Shown in pieces: positions 7,975 through 16,338 of a DNA stretch of 64,000 nucleotides. Location: contig JAHFBG010000002.1 of assembly GCA_023250155.1 (NCBI GenBank), positions 124,001-188,000 of the forward strand, written 5' to 3'. The notes under the pieces were generated by a model that was given only the letters and a program-made list of their open reading frames with translations, did not search any database and was not told the origin of the DNA. A program made the translations under genes and the position numbers. Numbering within the stretch: position 1 is the first letter of the stretch; each line of letters begins with the position of its first letter. Origin of the DNA: Candidatus Melainabacteria bacterium. Lineage in GTDB: Bacteria > Cyanobacteriota > Vampirovibrionia > 2-02-FULL-35-15.

Positions 7975-8818
7975 GTGTTTTGCCTAAAACATTGAAACAT
8001 ATTTCTTTTGGATTAAAATTGTCTTTCGGATAAATTATATAACTTGCCTCTATAATTTCAGCAACTTTACTCAATCTTATAAATTGATTTTTTATCATGT
8101 CTATATTATTGATCTCTAGTTTATGAGATGATTTTATTAACTCAACGATTGTTTCTTTTTTGCTTATTTTTTTTATACAGATTTTAGATGTATCAATGTC
8201 AGGTTTAAGAAAATATAAGTAATTGATTTTAAATGAACCTGTTATATATTCTTTGTCTTGTAAAGTAATAATTGCTTTGCTTTTAGAAATAAAATCTTTT
8301 TTATGAGAAGGAAATAATTCTATTGATTGAGAGCGTAAACTTATTTTTGGTAAACCATTCATGGTTTTAATATCATTGTTTTCTAAAAGCAATGGAACAG
8401 CATCGTCAGCAATTAGCTTGTGACCTTCTTTTATTAAAGAAGCAGCAATAGTGGATTTACCATGCCCAGAAGAACCTATTAATACGATGACTTTATTCCC
8501 TATCAATATACTACTTGCATGTATAACGTCTACATCTTTATGGTTAAGTAATAGAGGTATAACTCTATGATGAATAGTGTTTTCTATTAATGCTTGGTTA
8601 GAAGTATTTGGATAACATGAGATTTCATTACTAGTTGGATTAATTATAAATTCAGCATAATTAAATTTCAAAAAATAATTAGATGCAATTTTACCAATGG
8701 AATAAACGAATGTTCTATCTTCTTGTTTATAGTGGTGGAGCCAGGTTATATTTAAATTTTGTAAATTACTTTGTGGAAGAAATTTTATTTTTGTACTTAC
8801 ATTATCCACTACCATCAT
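7955..8818 (-). CDS. HprK-like kinase of a lasso-type RiPP cluster
   Basis: The central Walker A I-G-S-S-G-H-G-K-S-T (about residues 117-126) followed by L-I-A-D-D-A-V marks the HPr-kinase-like P-loop fold used in RiPP clusters, where relatives such as the paeninodin kinase phosphorylate a serine of the precursor. The N-terminal third is a variable domain without clear motifs. The ATG overlaps the stop of the 50-aa precursor gene in an ATGA junction (a second in-frame ATG is one codon later), indicating tight coupling of precursor and kinase. The only serine in the predicted core is at core position 5, not at the C-terminus as in paeninodin, so the target may be the leader, an internal serine or something else. 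Confidence 0.85.
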   Translation of the reverse strand: MMVVDNVSTKIKFLPQSNLQNLNITWLHHYKQEDRTFVYSIGKIASNYFLKFNYAEFIINPTSNEISCYPNTSNQALIENTIHHRVIPLLLNHKDVDVIHASSILIGNKVIVLIGSSGHGKSTIAASLIKEGHKLIADDAVPLLLENNDIKTMNGLPKISLRSQSIELFPSHKKDFISKSKAIITLQDKEYITGSFKINYLYFLKPDIDTSKICIKKISKKETIVELIKSSHKLEINNIDMIKNQFIRLSKVAEIIEASYIIYPKDNFNPKEICFNVLGKTHANQIH

Positions 8819-8967
8819 CCAGCTAGTTGTCCACCGCCATCATCTACTGAACCTACATCACCTTTTGTTAGTTCAACTACAGTTCCATATGAAGTTAGTT
8901 TTGGGGAAGAGTAGGGTATTTTCTTTTTTTGTTCCGTTATATTTTTCTCTATATTTTCTTCTTGCAT
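8815..8967 (-). CDS. RiPP (lasso-type) precursor peptide, 50 aa
   Basis: This short gene has a Shine-Dalgarno sequence (AAAGGA, 8 nt before ATG) and lies 45 bp after the cyclase gene. Residues 19-34 carry the lasso leader motif recognised by the RRE protein: Y-x-x-P-x-L-x-x-Y-G-x-x-x-x-L-T. Thr at the penultimate leader position and Gly as first core residue (cut between K35 and G36) follow the lasso rule. The predicted core is GDVGSVDDGGGQLAG, with Asp at positions 7 and 8 for a 7- or 8-residue macrolactam on Gly1. The core is unusually small and glycine-rich with no aromatic plug. Every partner enzyme is adjacent, so I am confident this is the operon's substrate; whether it folds as a lasso is open. 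Confidence 0.85.
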   Translation of the reverse strand: MQEENIEKNITEQKKKIPYSSPKLTSYGTVVELTKGDVGSVDDGGGQLAG

Positions 8968-9012
8968 TTTAAAATCCTTTCTTTAATGCTTTACAGTATA
9001 ACAGTTTTTAAA

Positions 9013-10872
9013 TCATTGTGTCTTTTGAAGCCAATTTTCAAGTGATAACAAATACCAAATATTATGATTGCTTAAGTTGTTTATTTTTTTTTCATCCTTA
9101 CAATCATTACAAAAATCAAGATACATTCTTAGTACAGGTTCTTTATTTATCACTCCTAATTCTTCTAAGCATGATGAGCTTAATAGCTTATATGCCAAGT
9201 CACGATTATCGACTCCTAAATTTTTATTTGATAAATAATTAAAACGTGTTTTCCCCTCTCTATTTCTTATGGTATTTGGTAGTATTCCTTTGAATGTTTC
9301 TCTTAGCAACCCTTTTGGAATTAAACCTTGTATGATTTGTGCTCTTGGAATTTGGTAGGCAAATTCAACTAATCTTCTGTCGCAAAATGGATGAATAAGC
9401 TCTATTGATTTACTTGAGGCAATTCTATCCCATTCTGTACATTGAATATTTATATATCCTGTGCTGATTGATTTAAAATTGTTCTTATGATTTCCTTCTT
9501 GTAATTCTTCAAACTTTTTCTTTAATCCTAAACTATTTATCCATCGATATTTATTATAAAATTGTTTTTTTTTGTAAATTAGCTTTAAAGGTTGAAGAAT
9601 AGATTGTGCTAAATGATATTTTAAGGTTTTATATAAAAAGGTTAATGAAGTTGTTTTATAAAAAACAGAACTATTGTTTATTAGTTCCCATGCTTGAGTT
9701 TTGTTTAATTCAGGAATAAGCTCATATAAATCAAATGGATTTAAGTTGAAAAAGTCATCACCACCTATACCAGTTAGTATTGTTGTACAGCCATCATTTT
9801 GTGCATACTTGAAGAGTTCATCAGTTAAATAATGCTTTAAAACCAAAGGTCCAGTGTTAACTCTTAAACCTTCGTCCAGTTCCCAGATAGGGCTTGTAAA
9901 TAAGGGTTTAGTCTTATGTATTTTAGCGTCCCATTTTTTTTCTATTGACCTTATATAATTACTTTCATCGACTTCTTTTTCATCAAATGTAGCTGTATAG
10001 CCAGTGATATTTGTGTTTAATCTATTCTTTGACTTAAGCTCTTCAATCAAACAAAATATTGATGATGAGTCAAATCCACCACTGAGTAAAATCCCGACTT
10101 TATCTTTATCATGTAGCTTGTCAATGATTGATTTAGATAGTAAATCTAAAAAGCACTCTCTATACTCCTCATCACTTGTTAAAAATATTTTTTTATTTGA
10201 ATCTAATGACCAATATTGTTGTGATTTTATTTGATTTTTTGTAATGGTTAATGAATGTGCTGCTTGTAATTGATATAAGTTTGTAAAAAAAGTTTCTTTG
10301 GTGTGTAATGTACCTGTTAAATAAGATGTTGCCATATCAATGTTAATTTTCTTTTCGATAAATGGAAGATTGAATATTCCACCTGGATCTGATGCTAAAG
10401 CGATAAAGTCTTTTCCCTGGTAATAATATAATGGTTTAACACCAATGCAATCTCTTGCACAAAACAATTTATTTTGATTTCCATCCCATAGAATAAAAAC
10501 AAAATCACCAACCAATTTTTCAACACACTTTTCTTTCCAAATCTCATAGGACATTAAAACATAGTCAGCATCAGTCATGGGTGATGGTTTGTTTGACGAA
10601 GAGAGTAAATCAAGCAATTCTTTTTTATTATCTATTCTTCCATCCATTACAAGTCTTAAATTGTTATGCTTACTGATTAACGGTTGATCTTTGTATTCTG
10701 ATTTTTGTTTGGTATGTGATGAACACCGACCAAGTCCAATTGAATTATTAATCCAGATATCTTTGCTGTCTAGCCCGCGTCTTGCTATAGAATTATGATC
10801 TAGCATGTTATTTATAGTAGATGCTTCAATCGTTTTGTCATTAAAAAAATAAATGCTGACTATTCCACTCAT
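9013..10872 (-). CDS. Asparagine-synthetase-like cyclase (lasso peptide C protein)
   Basis: This 619-residue two-domain protein has an N-terminal glutamine-amidotransferase-like domain (about 1-210) and a C-terminal ATP-pyrophosphatase domain with the P-loop L-S-G-G-F-D-S-S-S near residue 268. The glutaminase nucleophile Cys2 is replaced by Ser (start M-S-G-I-V), so ammonia production is unlikely. This is compatible with lasso cyclases, which adenylate a core Asp/Glu and let the N-terminal amine attack it. It overlaps the protease gene in an ATGA junction and is followed directly by the precursor gene. A standard asparagine synthetase is the alternative, but the lost Cys and the operon argue against it. 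Confidence 0.88.
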   Translation of the reverse strand: MSGIVSIYFFNDKTIEASTINNMLDHNSIARRGLDSKDIWINNSIGLGRCSSHTKQKSEYKDQPLISKHNNLRLVMDGRIDNKKELLDLLSSSNKPSPMTDADYVLMSYEIWKEKCVEKLVGDFVFILWDGNQNKLFCARDCIGVKPLYYYQGKDFIALASDPGGIFNLPFIEKKINIDMATSYLTGTLHTKETFFTNLYQLQAAHSLTITKNQIKSQQYWSLDSNKKIFLTSDEEYRECFLDLLSKSIIDKLHDKDKVGILLSGGFDSSSIFCLIEELKSKNRLNTNITGYTATFDEKEVDESNYIRSIEKKWDAKIHKTKPLFTSPIWELDEGLRVNTGPLVLKHYLTDELFKYAQNDGCTTILTGIGGDDFFNLNPFDLYELIPELNKTQAWELINNSSVFYKTTSLTFLYKTLKYHLAQSILQPLKLIYKKKQFYNKYRWINSLGLKKKFEELQEGNHKNNFKSISTGYINIQCTEWDRIASSKSIELIHPFCDRRLVEFAYQIPRAQIIQGLIPKGLLRETFKGILPNTIRNREGKTRFNYLSNKNLGVDNRDLAYKLLSSSCLEELGVINKEPVLRMYLDFCNDCKDEKKINNLSNHNIWYLLSLENWLQKTQ

Positions 10873-11300
10873 GACTTTATAAGTTCTAACTCTTTGTATT
10901 CAGAAAGCTTATCGGTATTCCCCATAATAATATCTCCACTACTTTCAATCCAGGCATGTGCATCTAATAAATCATTTTTTGACTTTGTTATTCCTATTTT
11001 AATATTTGATTGGTAGCCATAATTAGATAAAAGAATCTGAGCAGCTAATGCTTTTATTAGACAGGTTTTTGTGAAAGGAAGGTGATTGCTGGCGGCTTCA
11101 ATTGACCAAATCACATCATGTTTTAAGGTTTTAATGTCAGTTTTTGATTTGGTTACAGTTTTTTTTTGTATAATTCTACATATTGTTTTAAATGAAAGAA
11201 AATAACATCCTAATTTAATAGCCAGCAATAATACGATAGCTTTTATAATTAATGACTTTCTTTCTTTGGGGAGCTGTAGAAATTTGAAAAGTAGATTCAT
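10869..11300 (-). CDS. Transglutaminase-like leader peptidase (lasso B2)
   Basis: The 143-residue protein has an N-terminal hydrophobic/basic segment and the B2 signature: the catalytic Cys in F-T-K-T-C-L-I-K-A-L-A, the His in D-A-H-A-W-I-E and a following S-G-D-I-I-M-G supplying the Asp. B2 proteins cleave the leader from lasso precursors with help from the RRE protein B1. The length is normal for stand-alone B2. It overlaps both neighbours by 4 nt (ATGA), upstream with the RRE gene and downstream with the cyclase gene, so the three are translated as a coupled block. Confidence 0.88.
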   Translation of the reverse strand: MNLLFKFLQLPKERKSLIIKAIVLLLAIKLGCYFLSFKTICRIIQKKTVTKSKTDIKTLKHDVIWSIEAASNHLPFTKTCLIKALAAQILLSNYGYQSNIKIGITKSKNDLLDAHAWIESSGDIIMGNTDKLSEYKELELIKS

Positions 11301-11578
11301 TCCTTAACTTCTATTAATTTATTTTCACAAAGCTCTTGTAAGAAGCTTAGTAAATCATTTTTACATTGTTCTAGAGTAACATCATACTCTTTAACAAGAA
11401 GATTAGTAATATCTTTTACTTTAGTAGGATGTTTTATTAAATCCCAGATAGTTGATCCTGTTTGATCTAAGCCATAATAAATACCATTATGTGAATTTAA
11501 AACGACAAACTCATTATCTAAATTGCAAGAAATTTGTTCTTGGCTTTGTACAATGATTGATGAGTCGTTTATTAGCAT
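11297..11578 (-). CDS. PqqD-like RiPP recognition element (lasso B1)
   Basis: The 93-residue PqqD-fold protein contains the typical S-H-N-G-I-Y-Y-G-L-D-Q-T-G-S-T-I-W-D-L-I segment, followed by V-x-x-L-L-V-K-E-Y-D-V and a final L-x-E-L-x-E-N-K-L-I-E-V. This fold binds the leader motif Y-x-x-P-x-L of the precursor and delivers it to B2. It is the first gene of the RiPP operon. A TAAAAT box 8 nt before its ATG with no Shine-Dalgarno sequence suggests that the operon mRNA is leaderless or nearly so. Confidence 0.9.
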   Translation of the reverse strand: MLINDSSIIVQSQEQISCNLDNEFVVLNSHNGIYYGLDQTGSTIWDLIKHPTKVKDITNLLVKEYDVTLEQCKNDLLSFLQELCENKLIEVKE

Positions 11579-11586
11579 TAAAAGAT

Positions 11587-11592
11587 ATTTTA
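11587..11592 (-). promoter_or_regulatory. Candidate -10 box (TAAAAT) of the RiPP operon
   Basis: The box ends 8 nt before the ATG of the RRE gene, which puts +1 about 2 nt before the start codon. No convincing -35 hexamer is visible. Confidence 0.35.
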
Positions 11593-11600
11593 TAACAAAA

Positions 11601-12503
11601 CTACAAGGACTTTATAACTTTGTAATCCTGAGAGCCTGAAACTTTCTTTATGATTTCATCATACTTTTCTTTTTGTCCTGTTTTTGCTGCTATTTCTAAG
11701 GCGCCGCTTAGGTCCCCCCATTTTAAAAGAGTTTCAATTTTTTTCAATGCTTTTTCTTTACTTAGTAATATAGGTTCAAATTTTTCCTTTTGAATACCCT
11801 TGTTAATTTTTAAATCCTCTTTTAGTATAAATGGAATTGTTTCCCCATGACCTATTAGCAGATCGGGCTGCCTTCTAAAAATACCCTCTATAAATGAAAG
11901 CCCACTTCCACTTAATCCACCCCATACAAAATCATGAATACCATTTTGATAGAGAGAGAGTACCCCACTAGCTAAAAAGCTTATACCAAGGCTTGTTCCA
12001 AGAGTTAGTGGGCTTACTGAGAACGATAAAGTAGATATAGTTCTGGCTAAATTTAAACCGTTATTATTAGAATGAGGAGAGTGTATTGATTTAAATATGG
12101 GGGATGTTGCTGAACAATTTACTTCTTGTCCATTATCTAAAATAAGCTTGTCAGTTGAAAATTCAAGTGTTCCAAATCTTGAGAATCTTCCTCCTTTTAT
12201 AGATTTGGTGGTAAACCCTGTAGCTTTAAAATTGCCTTCATTAGCTTTAGAATTAAACTGAATAGATTTATTCTTAGGTTCTAATGAAGAAATGTTACTT
12301 TCCACAGTCAAGTTAATTATGTTTCCTTTTTCAATTACGTCAAAATCATTTATTGCTCTTGGATCTACATTGTATATATCTAAGTCAAGATCACTATTTA
12401 CTTGTGCATAGGATTTTAGAGAACACGATAGTAATAACAGTATTAATACAGCTCTTGAAATCAATGATTTGTAAGTGAGTAATAAATTATTTATTTTCTT
12501 CAT
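11601..12503 (-). CDS. Secreted/periplasmic protein of unknown function, polysaccharide-export locus
   Basis: The 300-residue protein has an N-terminal signal peptide (hydrophobic about 14-30, ending S-Y-A-Q). A beta-rich region (about 35-140) follows, then a long uncharged Gly/Ser/Leu stretch (about 145-200) that could cross a membrane, and a charged C-terminal region. A V-I-E-K-G-N-I-I-N-L-T pattern early, and a later G-H-G-E-T-I-P-F-I-L-K-E-D-L, recall the layout of the protein encoded at 47781-48854. It overlaps the OPX gene upstream by 17 nt, so it is probably made with the exporter. I do not recognise a family; a periplasmic or outer-membrane accessory role is inference. Confidence 0.6.
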   Translation of the reverse strand: MKKINNLLLTYKSLISRAVLILLLLSCSLKSYAQVNSDLDLDIYNVDPRAINDFDVIEKGNIINLTVESNISSLEPKNKSIQFNSKANEGNFKATGFTTKSIKGGRFSRFGTLEFSTDKLILDNGQEVNCSATSPIFKSIHSPHSNNNGLNLARTISTLSFSVSPLTLGTSLGISFLASGVLSLYQNGIHDFVWGGLSGSGLSFIEGIFRRQPDLLIGHGETIPFILKEDLKINKGIQKEKFEPILLSKEKALKKIETLLKWGDLSGALEIAAKTGQKEKYDEIIKKVSGSQDYKVIKSL

Positions 12504-13800
12504 TGTTTATTATTCTGTTTTTTCCCAAGACTGTTATTGGGCTAGCACTTCCAGCTGATGAAGAGCTAGGAGCAGACATTCCTCTTGTAATTCTGTTAAA
12601 GAGATTGTCTTGAACAACAAATGAACCAAATGCCCCAATAGTACTGCCAGTTGCTATAGAAACCAAGTTAGGTGCAATCTTGTTTAAGAAATTTCTAACT
12701 AGTTTGCCTTTTGACGGCTCAAACTCTATAGTGTCATTTGGTCTTAATGAGAGAGCATCAAAATCTGTTCCTGTATTTATTAAGTCGTGAACGTTTAGTT
12801 TATGTGTTCTGTATATTCCATCGTCATCAAACCGACTTAGCTTAATCTTTTTTAAGGTACCTATTTCATTGATTCCGCCAGCTTTCCCAATAGCATCTAG
12901 TATTGTGCTTTCATTTGATAAACTATAGTGCCCAGGAGTCTTAACTTCACCGACTACATTAACTGAAACCTCCTGAAATGCAAGTTTTCCAAGTAACTTA
13001 ACAAAGTTTTTAGCTTGATTGTCTGGATTTTCTGATATTGGTACATAAACTGCATCACCAGGTTGTAAGTTTAAATCATTTGCTATATCATTGTTTACTA
13101 AAAGCTCAATCAGGCTAACAACTTTTTTTTCAGAGTTGGAGCCTCTAATTACATTAATAGTTGAAATATCTGCTCTTGGAGTTAGTCCACCAGCCAGTTG
13201 AATAGCTTGAGTTAATGGATACCCATCAGCAGATTGAATAGTATCTATTTTATAAACACCTGGTTTTATTACAGCCCCACCTATGTAAATATTCAAATTT
13301 CTATATTTGCTGATTTGGACAAATACTAATGGGTTCTTTAAAGTCTTACCAAATAAATTTCTTATTTCTTGTGATAATGATTCTAATGATGAGCCAGCAG
13401 CCAGTACGTTTGCTTGCTTTCCATCTGGTAGTGGAATTGAAATGTATCCGTCTGCTGATACATTGACATTATAAGTCTCTACTAAGCCAAATACTTCTCT
13501 AAGGGTTCTGTCAATTATAGTTAGCCCATCGCCCGGACCAATTATATAAGATGGAGTCACTGTTGCTTGTAGTTTGATTTTGTTTATTGGTTGGGTAGGT
13601 TCTTGGTTAGTATTCTCAAGAGTGGCTTCTTGTGATTCTTCTTGAAGTACTGTTTCTATAATGTTTGGATGAGTTACTTCCTGTGATTCTTGTGCATTAA
13701 CAGTGGATAGCGGATAGCGGATAGCGAATAGTAACACAAGGCATACAACAAAAATTATATGCTTTGGTAAGAGTCTATTTTTTCTATGCTCAATCCTCAT
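12487..13800 (-). CDS. OPX polysaccharide export protein (Wza-like, SLBB domains)
   Basis: After an N-terminal signal segment (cleavage near V-N-A-Q) comes the Poly_export domain (Y-I-I-G-P-G-D-G-L-T-I, about residue 80, through G-Y-I-S-I-P-L-P-D-G), then two SLBB domains (I-G-G-A-V-I-K-P-G-V-Y and V-N-V-V-G-E-V-K-T-P-G-H-Y). A Gly/Ser-rich C-terminal part follows. OPX proteins form the outer-membrane or periplasmic conduit for capsule or exopolysaccharide. The partner BY-kinase is 20 bp upstream. Two heptad-repeat arrays touch the gene: one encodes part of the signal peptide (A-I-R-Y-P-L-S) and the other contains the start codon, so the exact start is uncertain. Confidence 0.9.
   Translation of the reverse strand: MRIEHRKNRLLPKHIIFVVCLVLLFAIRYPLSTVNAQESQEVTHPNIIETVLQEESQEATLENTNQEPTQPINKIKLQATVTPSYIIGPGDGLTIIDRTLREVFGLVETYNVNVSADGYISIPLPDGKQANVLAAGSSLESLSQEIRNLFGKTLKNPLVFVQISKYRNLNIYIGGAVIKPGVYKIDTIQSADGYPLTQAIQLAGGLTPRADISTINVIRGSNSEKKVVSLIELLVNNDIANDLNLQPGDAVYVPISENPDNQAKNFVKLLGKLAFQEVSVNVVGEVKTPGHYSLSNESTILDAIGKAGGINEIGTLKKIKLSRFDDDGIYRTHKLNVHDLINTGTDFDALSLRPNDTIEFEPSKGKLVRNFLNKIAPNLVSIATGSTIGAFGSFVVQDNLFNRITRGMSAPSSSSAGSASPITVLGKNRIINNEENK
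13704..13731. repeat. Heptad repeat inside the OPX signal-peptide coding sequence
   Basis: Four 7-bp units (TGGATAG, CGGATAG x2, CGAATAG on the plus strand) lie within the coding region of the minus-strand OPX gene. There they are read as A-I-R-Y-P-L-S in the signal peptide. It is the only heptad array found fully inside a coding region in this window. Confidence 0.85.
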
Positions 13801-13823
13801 AACTCAATCCTCAATCCTATTTA
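13789..13823. repeat. Heptad repeat spanning the OPX start codon
   Basis: On the minus strand the units are GATTGAG, GATTGAG, TTATGAG, GATTGAG. The third unit supplies the ATG of the OPX gene, and the array runs back to the stop of the BY-kinase gene. Confidence 0.85.
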
Positions 13824-16007
13824 TGCAGCAGACTGTCCTCTAGAATAACGTTCAGAAGGTCCATCCCCATAACCATAGTATCCATAACCATATGCATGTG
13901 GCTGTCCTGATGGAGCAGCATTTAAAATTACACCGACTGAACTTACATTTGTTTTCTTTAATAGATCAAGTGCGCCAGTTAAGTCTTTTCTTGAAGTTTT
14001 ATTATGTCGTGCGACTAAGGCCACAACATCAGCATATCTGGCTAAGAGTAAAGCATCTGAGAATAAACCTAAAGGAGGAGTATCTATGATTACAAGATCA
14101 TAAATATGTTGTGATGTTTCTAGTAATTCTTTCATTTTTTCAGATTCAAGTAATTGAATTGGATTTGGTGGGATATCACCGCTAGGTAAATAATCAAAAC
14201 CAATTATCCCAAGAATGCTTTTTTGAACTACATCATAAAAATCAATTTCATTAATTAAAGTATTACTTATACCAGGAGTATCTTTTGGTCTTGCCAGATA
14301 TTTATATAAAGAAGGATTCCTTATATCAACATCAATTAGTAAAACCCGTTTCCCGCTTTGTGCATAAGTGATAGCTAAGTTTACTGAAATAGTTGATTTA
14401 CCTTCTCCTTTTCTTGGACTTGTTAACAGCAATAATTTTCTATTGCCTGATAAAGATAAGAAAGAGAGGTTTGTTCGCATACTATGTACTGCTTCTGTAT
14501 ACTCAGACCGTGGTTCTTGATAGACAGTGGGCAAGTCTCCTATATGGACACTAGGTAGTTGTCCCAAGAATGGGCAGTTCATATCTTTAGGCAAGGTTTC
14601 AACGCTCTTAATAACATCATCAAAATATTCAACAAGATAAATTGTAATTGCTGCTAAGCATAGCCCAAATATAAGACTAGAGAATAGAGTCAATGGAATA
14701 TTTGGCCACTTAGGCTTAGCTGCTAGTGAAGGAGGATCAATGACTCTTATATTTGTTATGTGTGAGGCTATAACACCCTTCATTCTTGATTCAATAAGTT
14801 TGGTTTCTATTTCTTCAAGACGTTTTTGTGCAATTTCATTTTGTCTAAGTAGTTGTGAATAAATATATTTTTCATTGGGTAACTTATCTAGCTTTTTTTG
14901 AACTTCAGCAATTGCATCATCTATAACGCTTAACTCTTGTTCAATTGCTAACTCAACAGATTTAGACTGTAAAAAGTTTCTAATTAACTCTCCTCTTAAT
15001 GGATCTTGTGAAAAAGGAAATGAATCTGGATTTACTTCAGTTCCAACTAATTCCTTAATACGCTCATTGATTAATTTTTTATTTCCTTCAGTTTGTTCTT
15101 TTAGTTCTTCTAATTGGTAATGTCCAGGCTTAACTTTTGTTTGCAATTTAACAAGTTGAGTTTCTTTTTCATACAAGTCTTTTCTTAATGCTGCTAAAAA
15201 TGGATCTTGACTAACAGTACTGCTAATTATGGCATCGTCAACTGTTGTCATTAGTTGTTTTCCTAGCTGACCTGCAACGGACATAGTTTTAACGTATTCA
15301 GCATTTAAAGTTAGTCTTAAATTCTTTAGATTAAATGAAGATTTTATAATTTCTGAATTCACATCACTGCTAATCGTTTTACTTTTTTGTTCAAATTCTC
15401 TTAACCTTTTACTTGCATTAAGTGCTTCTCTTTCTGCTTTATTTCTTTCTTTTTTAAGAAACCTGATTGCACTTGTAGTATCGCTAGCTTTTAGCTCTAT
15501 AGTTTTTTCAATATAGCTATCAGTAATTGCTTGTAGTATATCTTTAGCTTTTTTAGGATCAGGGTCTTTGAATTTTAATTCAACGATATCAACATTTCTA
15601 TCAGATGAGATTTCTAGTTTTGAATTTAAACTTAAATAACTTAAATATTGCCCTTTTTTTTGTCCATTTTTATATCGCATATTAAATTGGTGAATCACTT
15701 TTTCAAGGATAGTTGCAGATCTTAAAATTTCTATTTGTGTTTGTATGGGATCACTTAATCGTGCAATAGGACGAAAAGGTTGTGATGCTGAATCTTGAAA
15801 TCCAAGGTCTTTAGCTTCTATTAATAGTCGTGCTCTGCTTTCAAATATTGGAGTGACAGATAATGCAATGATCCATGACAATGTTGGTACAACACAGGCT
15901 ATTAATAGGCCCAGTCTTAAGTGCATTTTAATTGCTTCAAAGAAATTCAAGTCTAAACATCCTCCTGATTTTATGGAAATAATGTTCTTATATTTATTTG
16001 TTACCAC
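13821..16007 (-). CDS. Polysaccharide co-polymerase with C-terminal BY-kinase (Wzc-like)
   Basis: The 728-residue inner-membrane protein has a Wzz-like N-terminus with a first helix (about 27-48), a long coiled-coil periplasmic region (about 190-400) and a second helix (about 430-450). A tyrosine-kinase domain follows with Walker A S-P-R-K-G-E-G-K-S-T, A' motif L-L-I-D-V-D-I-R-N-P-S and B motif L-V-I-I-D-T-P-P-L-G. The C-terminus is Tyr-rich (Y-G-Y-G-Y-Y-G-Y), the usual autophosphorylation cluster. These proteins control chain length and export with OPX partners, here the next gene. The start is a GTG without a Shine-Dalgarno sequence; an ATG at about residue 28 cannot be excluded. Confidence 0.92.
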   Translation of the reverse strand: MVTNKYKNIISIKSGGCLDLNFFEAIKMHLRLGLLIACVVPTLSWIIALSVTPIFESRARLLIEAKDLGFQDSASQPFRPIARLSDPIQTQIEILRSATILEKVIHQFNMRYKNGQKKGQYLSYLSLNSKLEISSDRNVDIVELKFKDPDPKKAKDILQAITDSYIEKTIELKASDTTSAIRFLKKERNKAEREALNASKRLREFEQKSKTISSDVNSEIIKSSFNLKNLRLTLNAEYVKTMSVAGQLGKQLMTTVDDAIISSTVSQDPFLAALRKDLYEKETQLVKLQTKVKPGHYQLEELKEQTEGNKKLINERIKELVGTEVNPDSFPFSQDPLRGELIRNFLQSKSVELAIEQELSVIDDAIAEVQKKLDKLPNEKYIYSQLLRQNEIAQKRLEEIETKLIESRMKGVIASHITNIRVIDPPSLAAKPKWPNIPLTLFSSLIFGLCLAAITIYLVEYFDDVIKSVETLPKDMNCPFLGQLPSVHIGDLPTVYQEPRSEYTEAVHSMRTNLSFLSLSGNRKLLLLTSPRKGEGKSTISVNLAITYAQSGKRVLLIDVDIRNPSLYKYLARPKDTPGISNTLINEIDFYDVVQKSILGIIGFDYLPSGDIPPNPIQLLESEKMKELLETSQHIYDLVIIDTPPLGLFSDALLLARYADVVALVARHNKTSRKDLTGALDLLKKTNVSSVGVILNAAPSGQPHAYGYGYYGYGDGPSERYSRGQSAA

Positions 16008-16083
16008 TTGTAGAATAGGGTTAAACTGTAATAGATTAAATACTTAATTAAATTCAAATTAAAGGGTAGGGTTAACACTAGGG

Positions 16084-16213
16084 TAGAGCGCTTAGGAGAA
16101 CCTAGAACTTAGGACATAGCGTTCAGCGGATAGCGGATAGTAGAACAAAGAACTTAGAGCTTAGGGTTTTCTGTTCTTTAGTCCTATGTTCTTCTAAACG
16201 CTAAACGCTCTAC
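16084..16213. repeat. Large heptad-repeat array forming an imperfect inverted repeat
   Basis: The left half reads in 7-bp steps (AACTTAG, GACATAG, CGTTCAG, CGGATAG x2). The right half carries complementary units (TTCTTTA, CTATGTT, CTAAACG x2, CTCTACG). The two halves pair imperfectly into a long hairpin. The array fills most of the 330-bp gap between the BY-kinase gene and the pilin-like gene. The rest of the gap shows only AT-rich sequence and a Shine-Dalgarno site. Confidence 0.75.
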
Positions 16214-16338
16214 GCTGTCCCTCAAAAGGACTAGACCATACAAACTATTTCATCCTCAAATCAACTATTTGTACTATCTGTAGTTATCTGAACTAACCGA
16301 ATGCAAAGTATGTAGAGAGATATAGAGGAGAAAAAATC

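Noticed and set aside
9013..10872. Ordinary asparagine synthetase B
   Set aside because: The glutaminase nucleophile Cys2 is Ser, and the gene is embedded between the RiPP protease and precursor genes.
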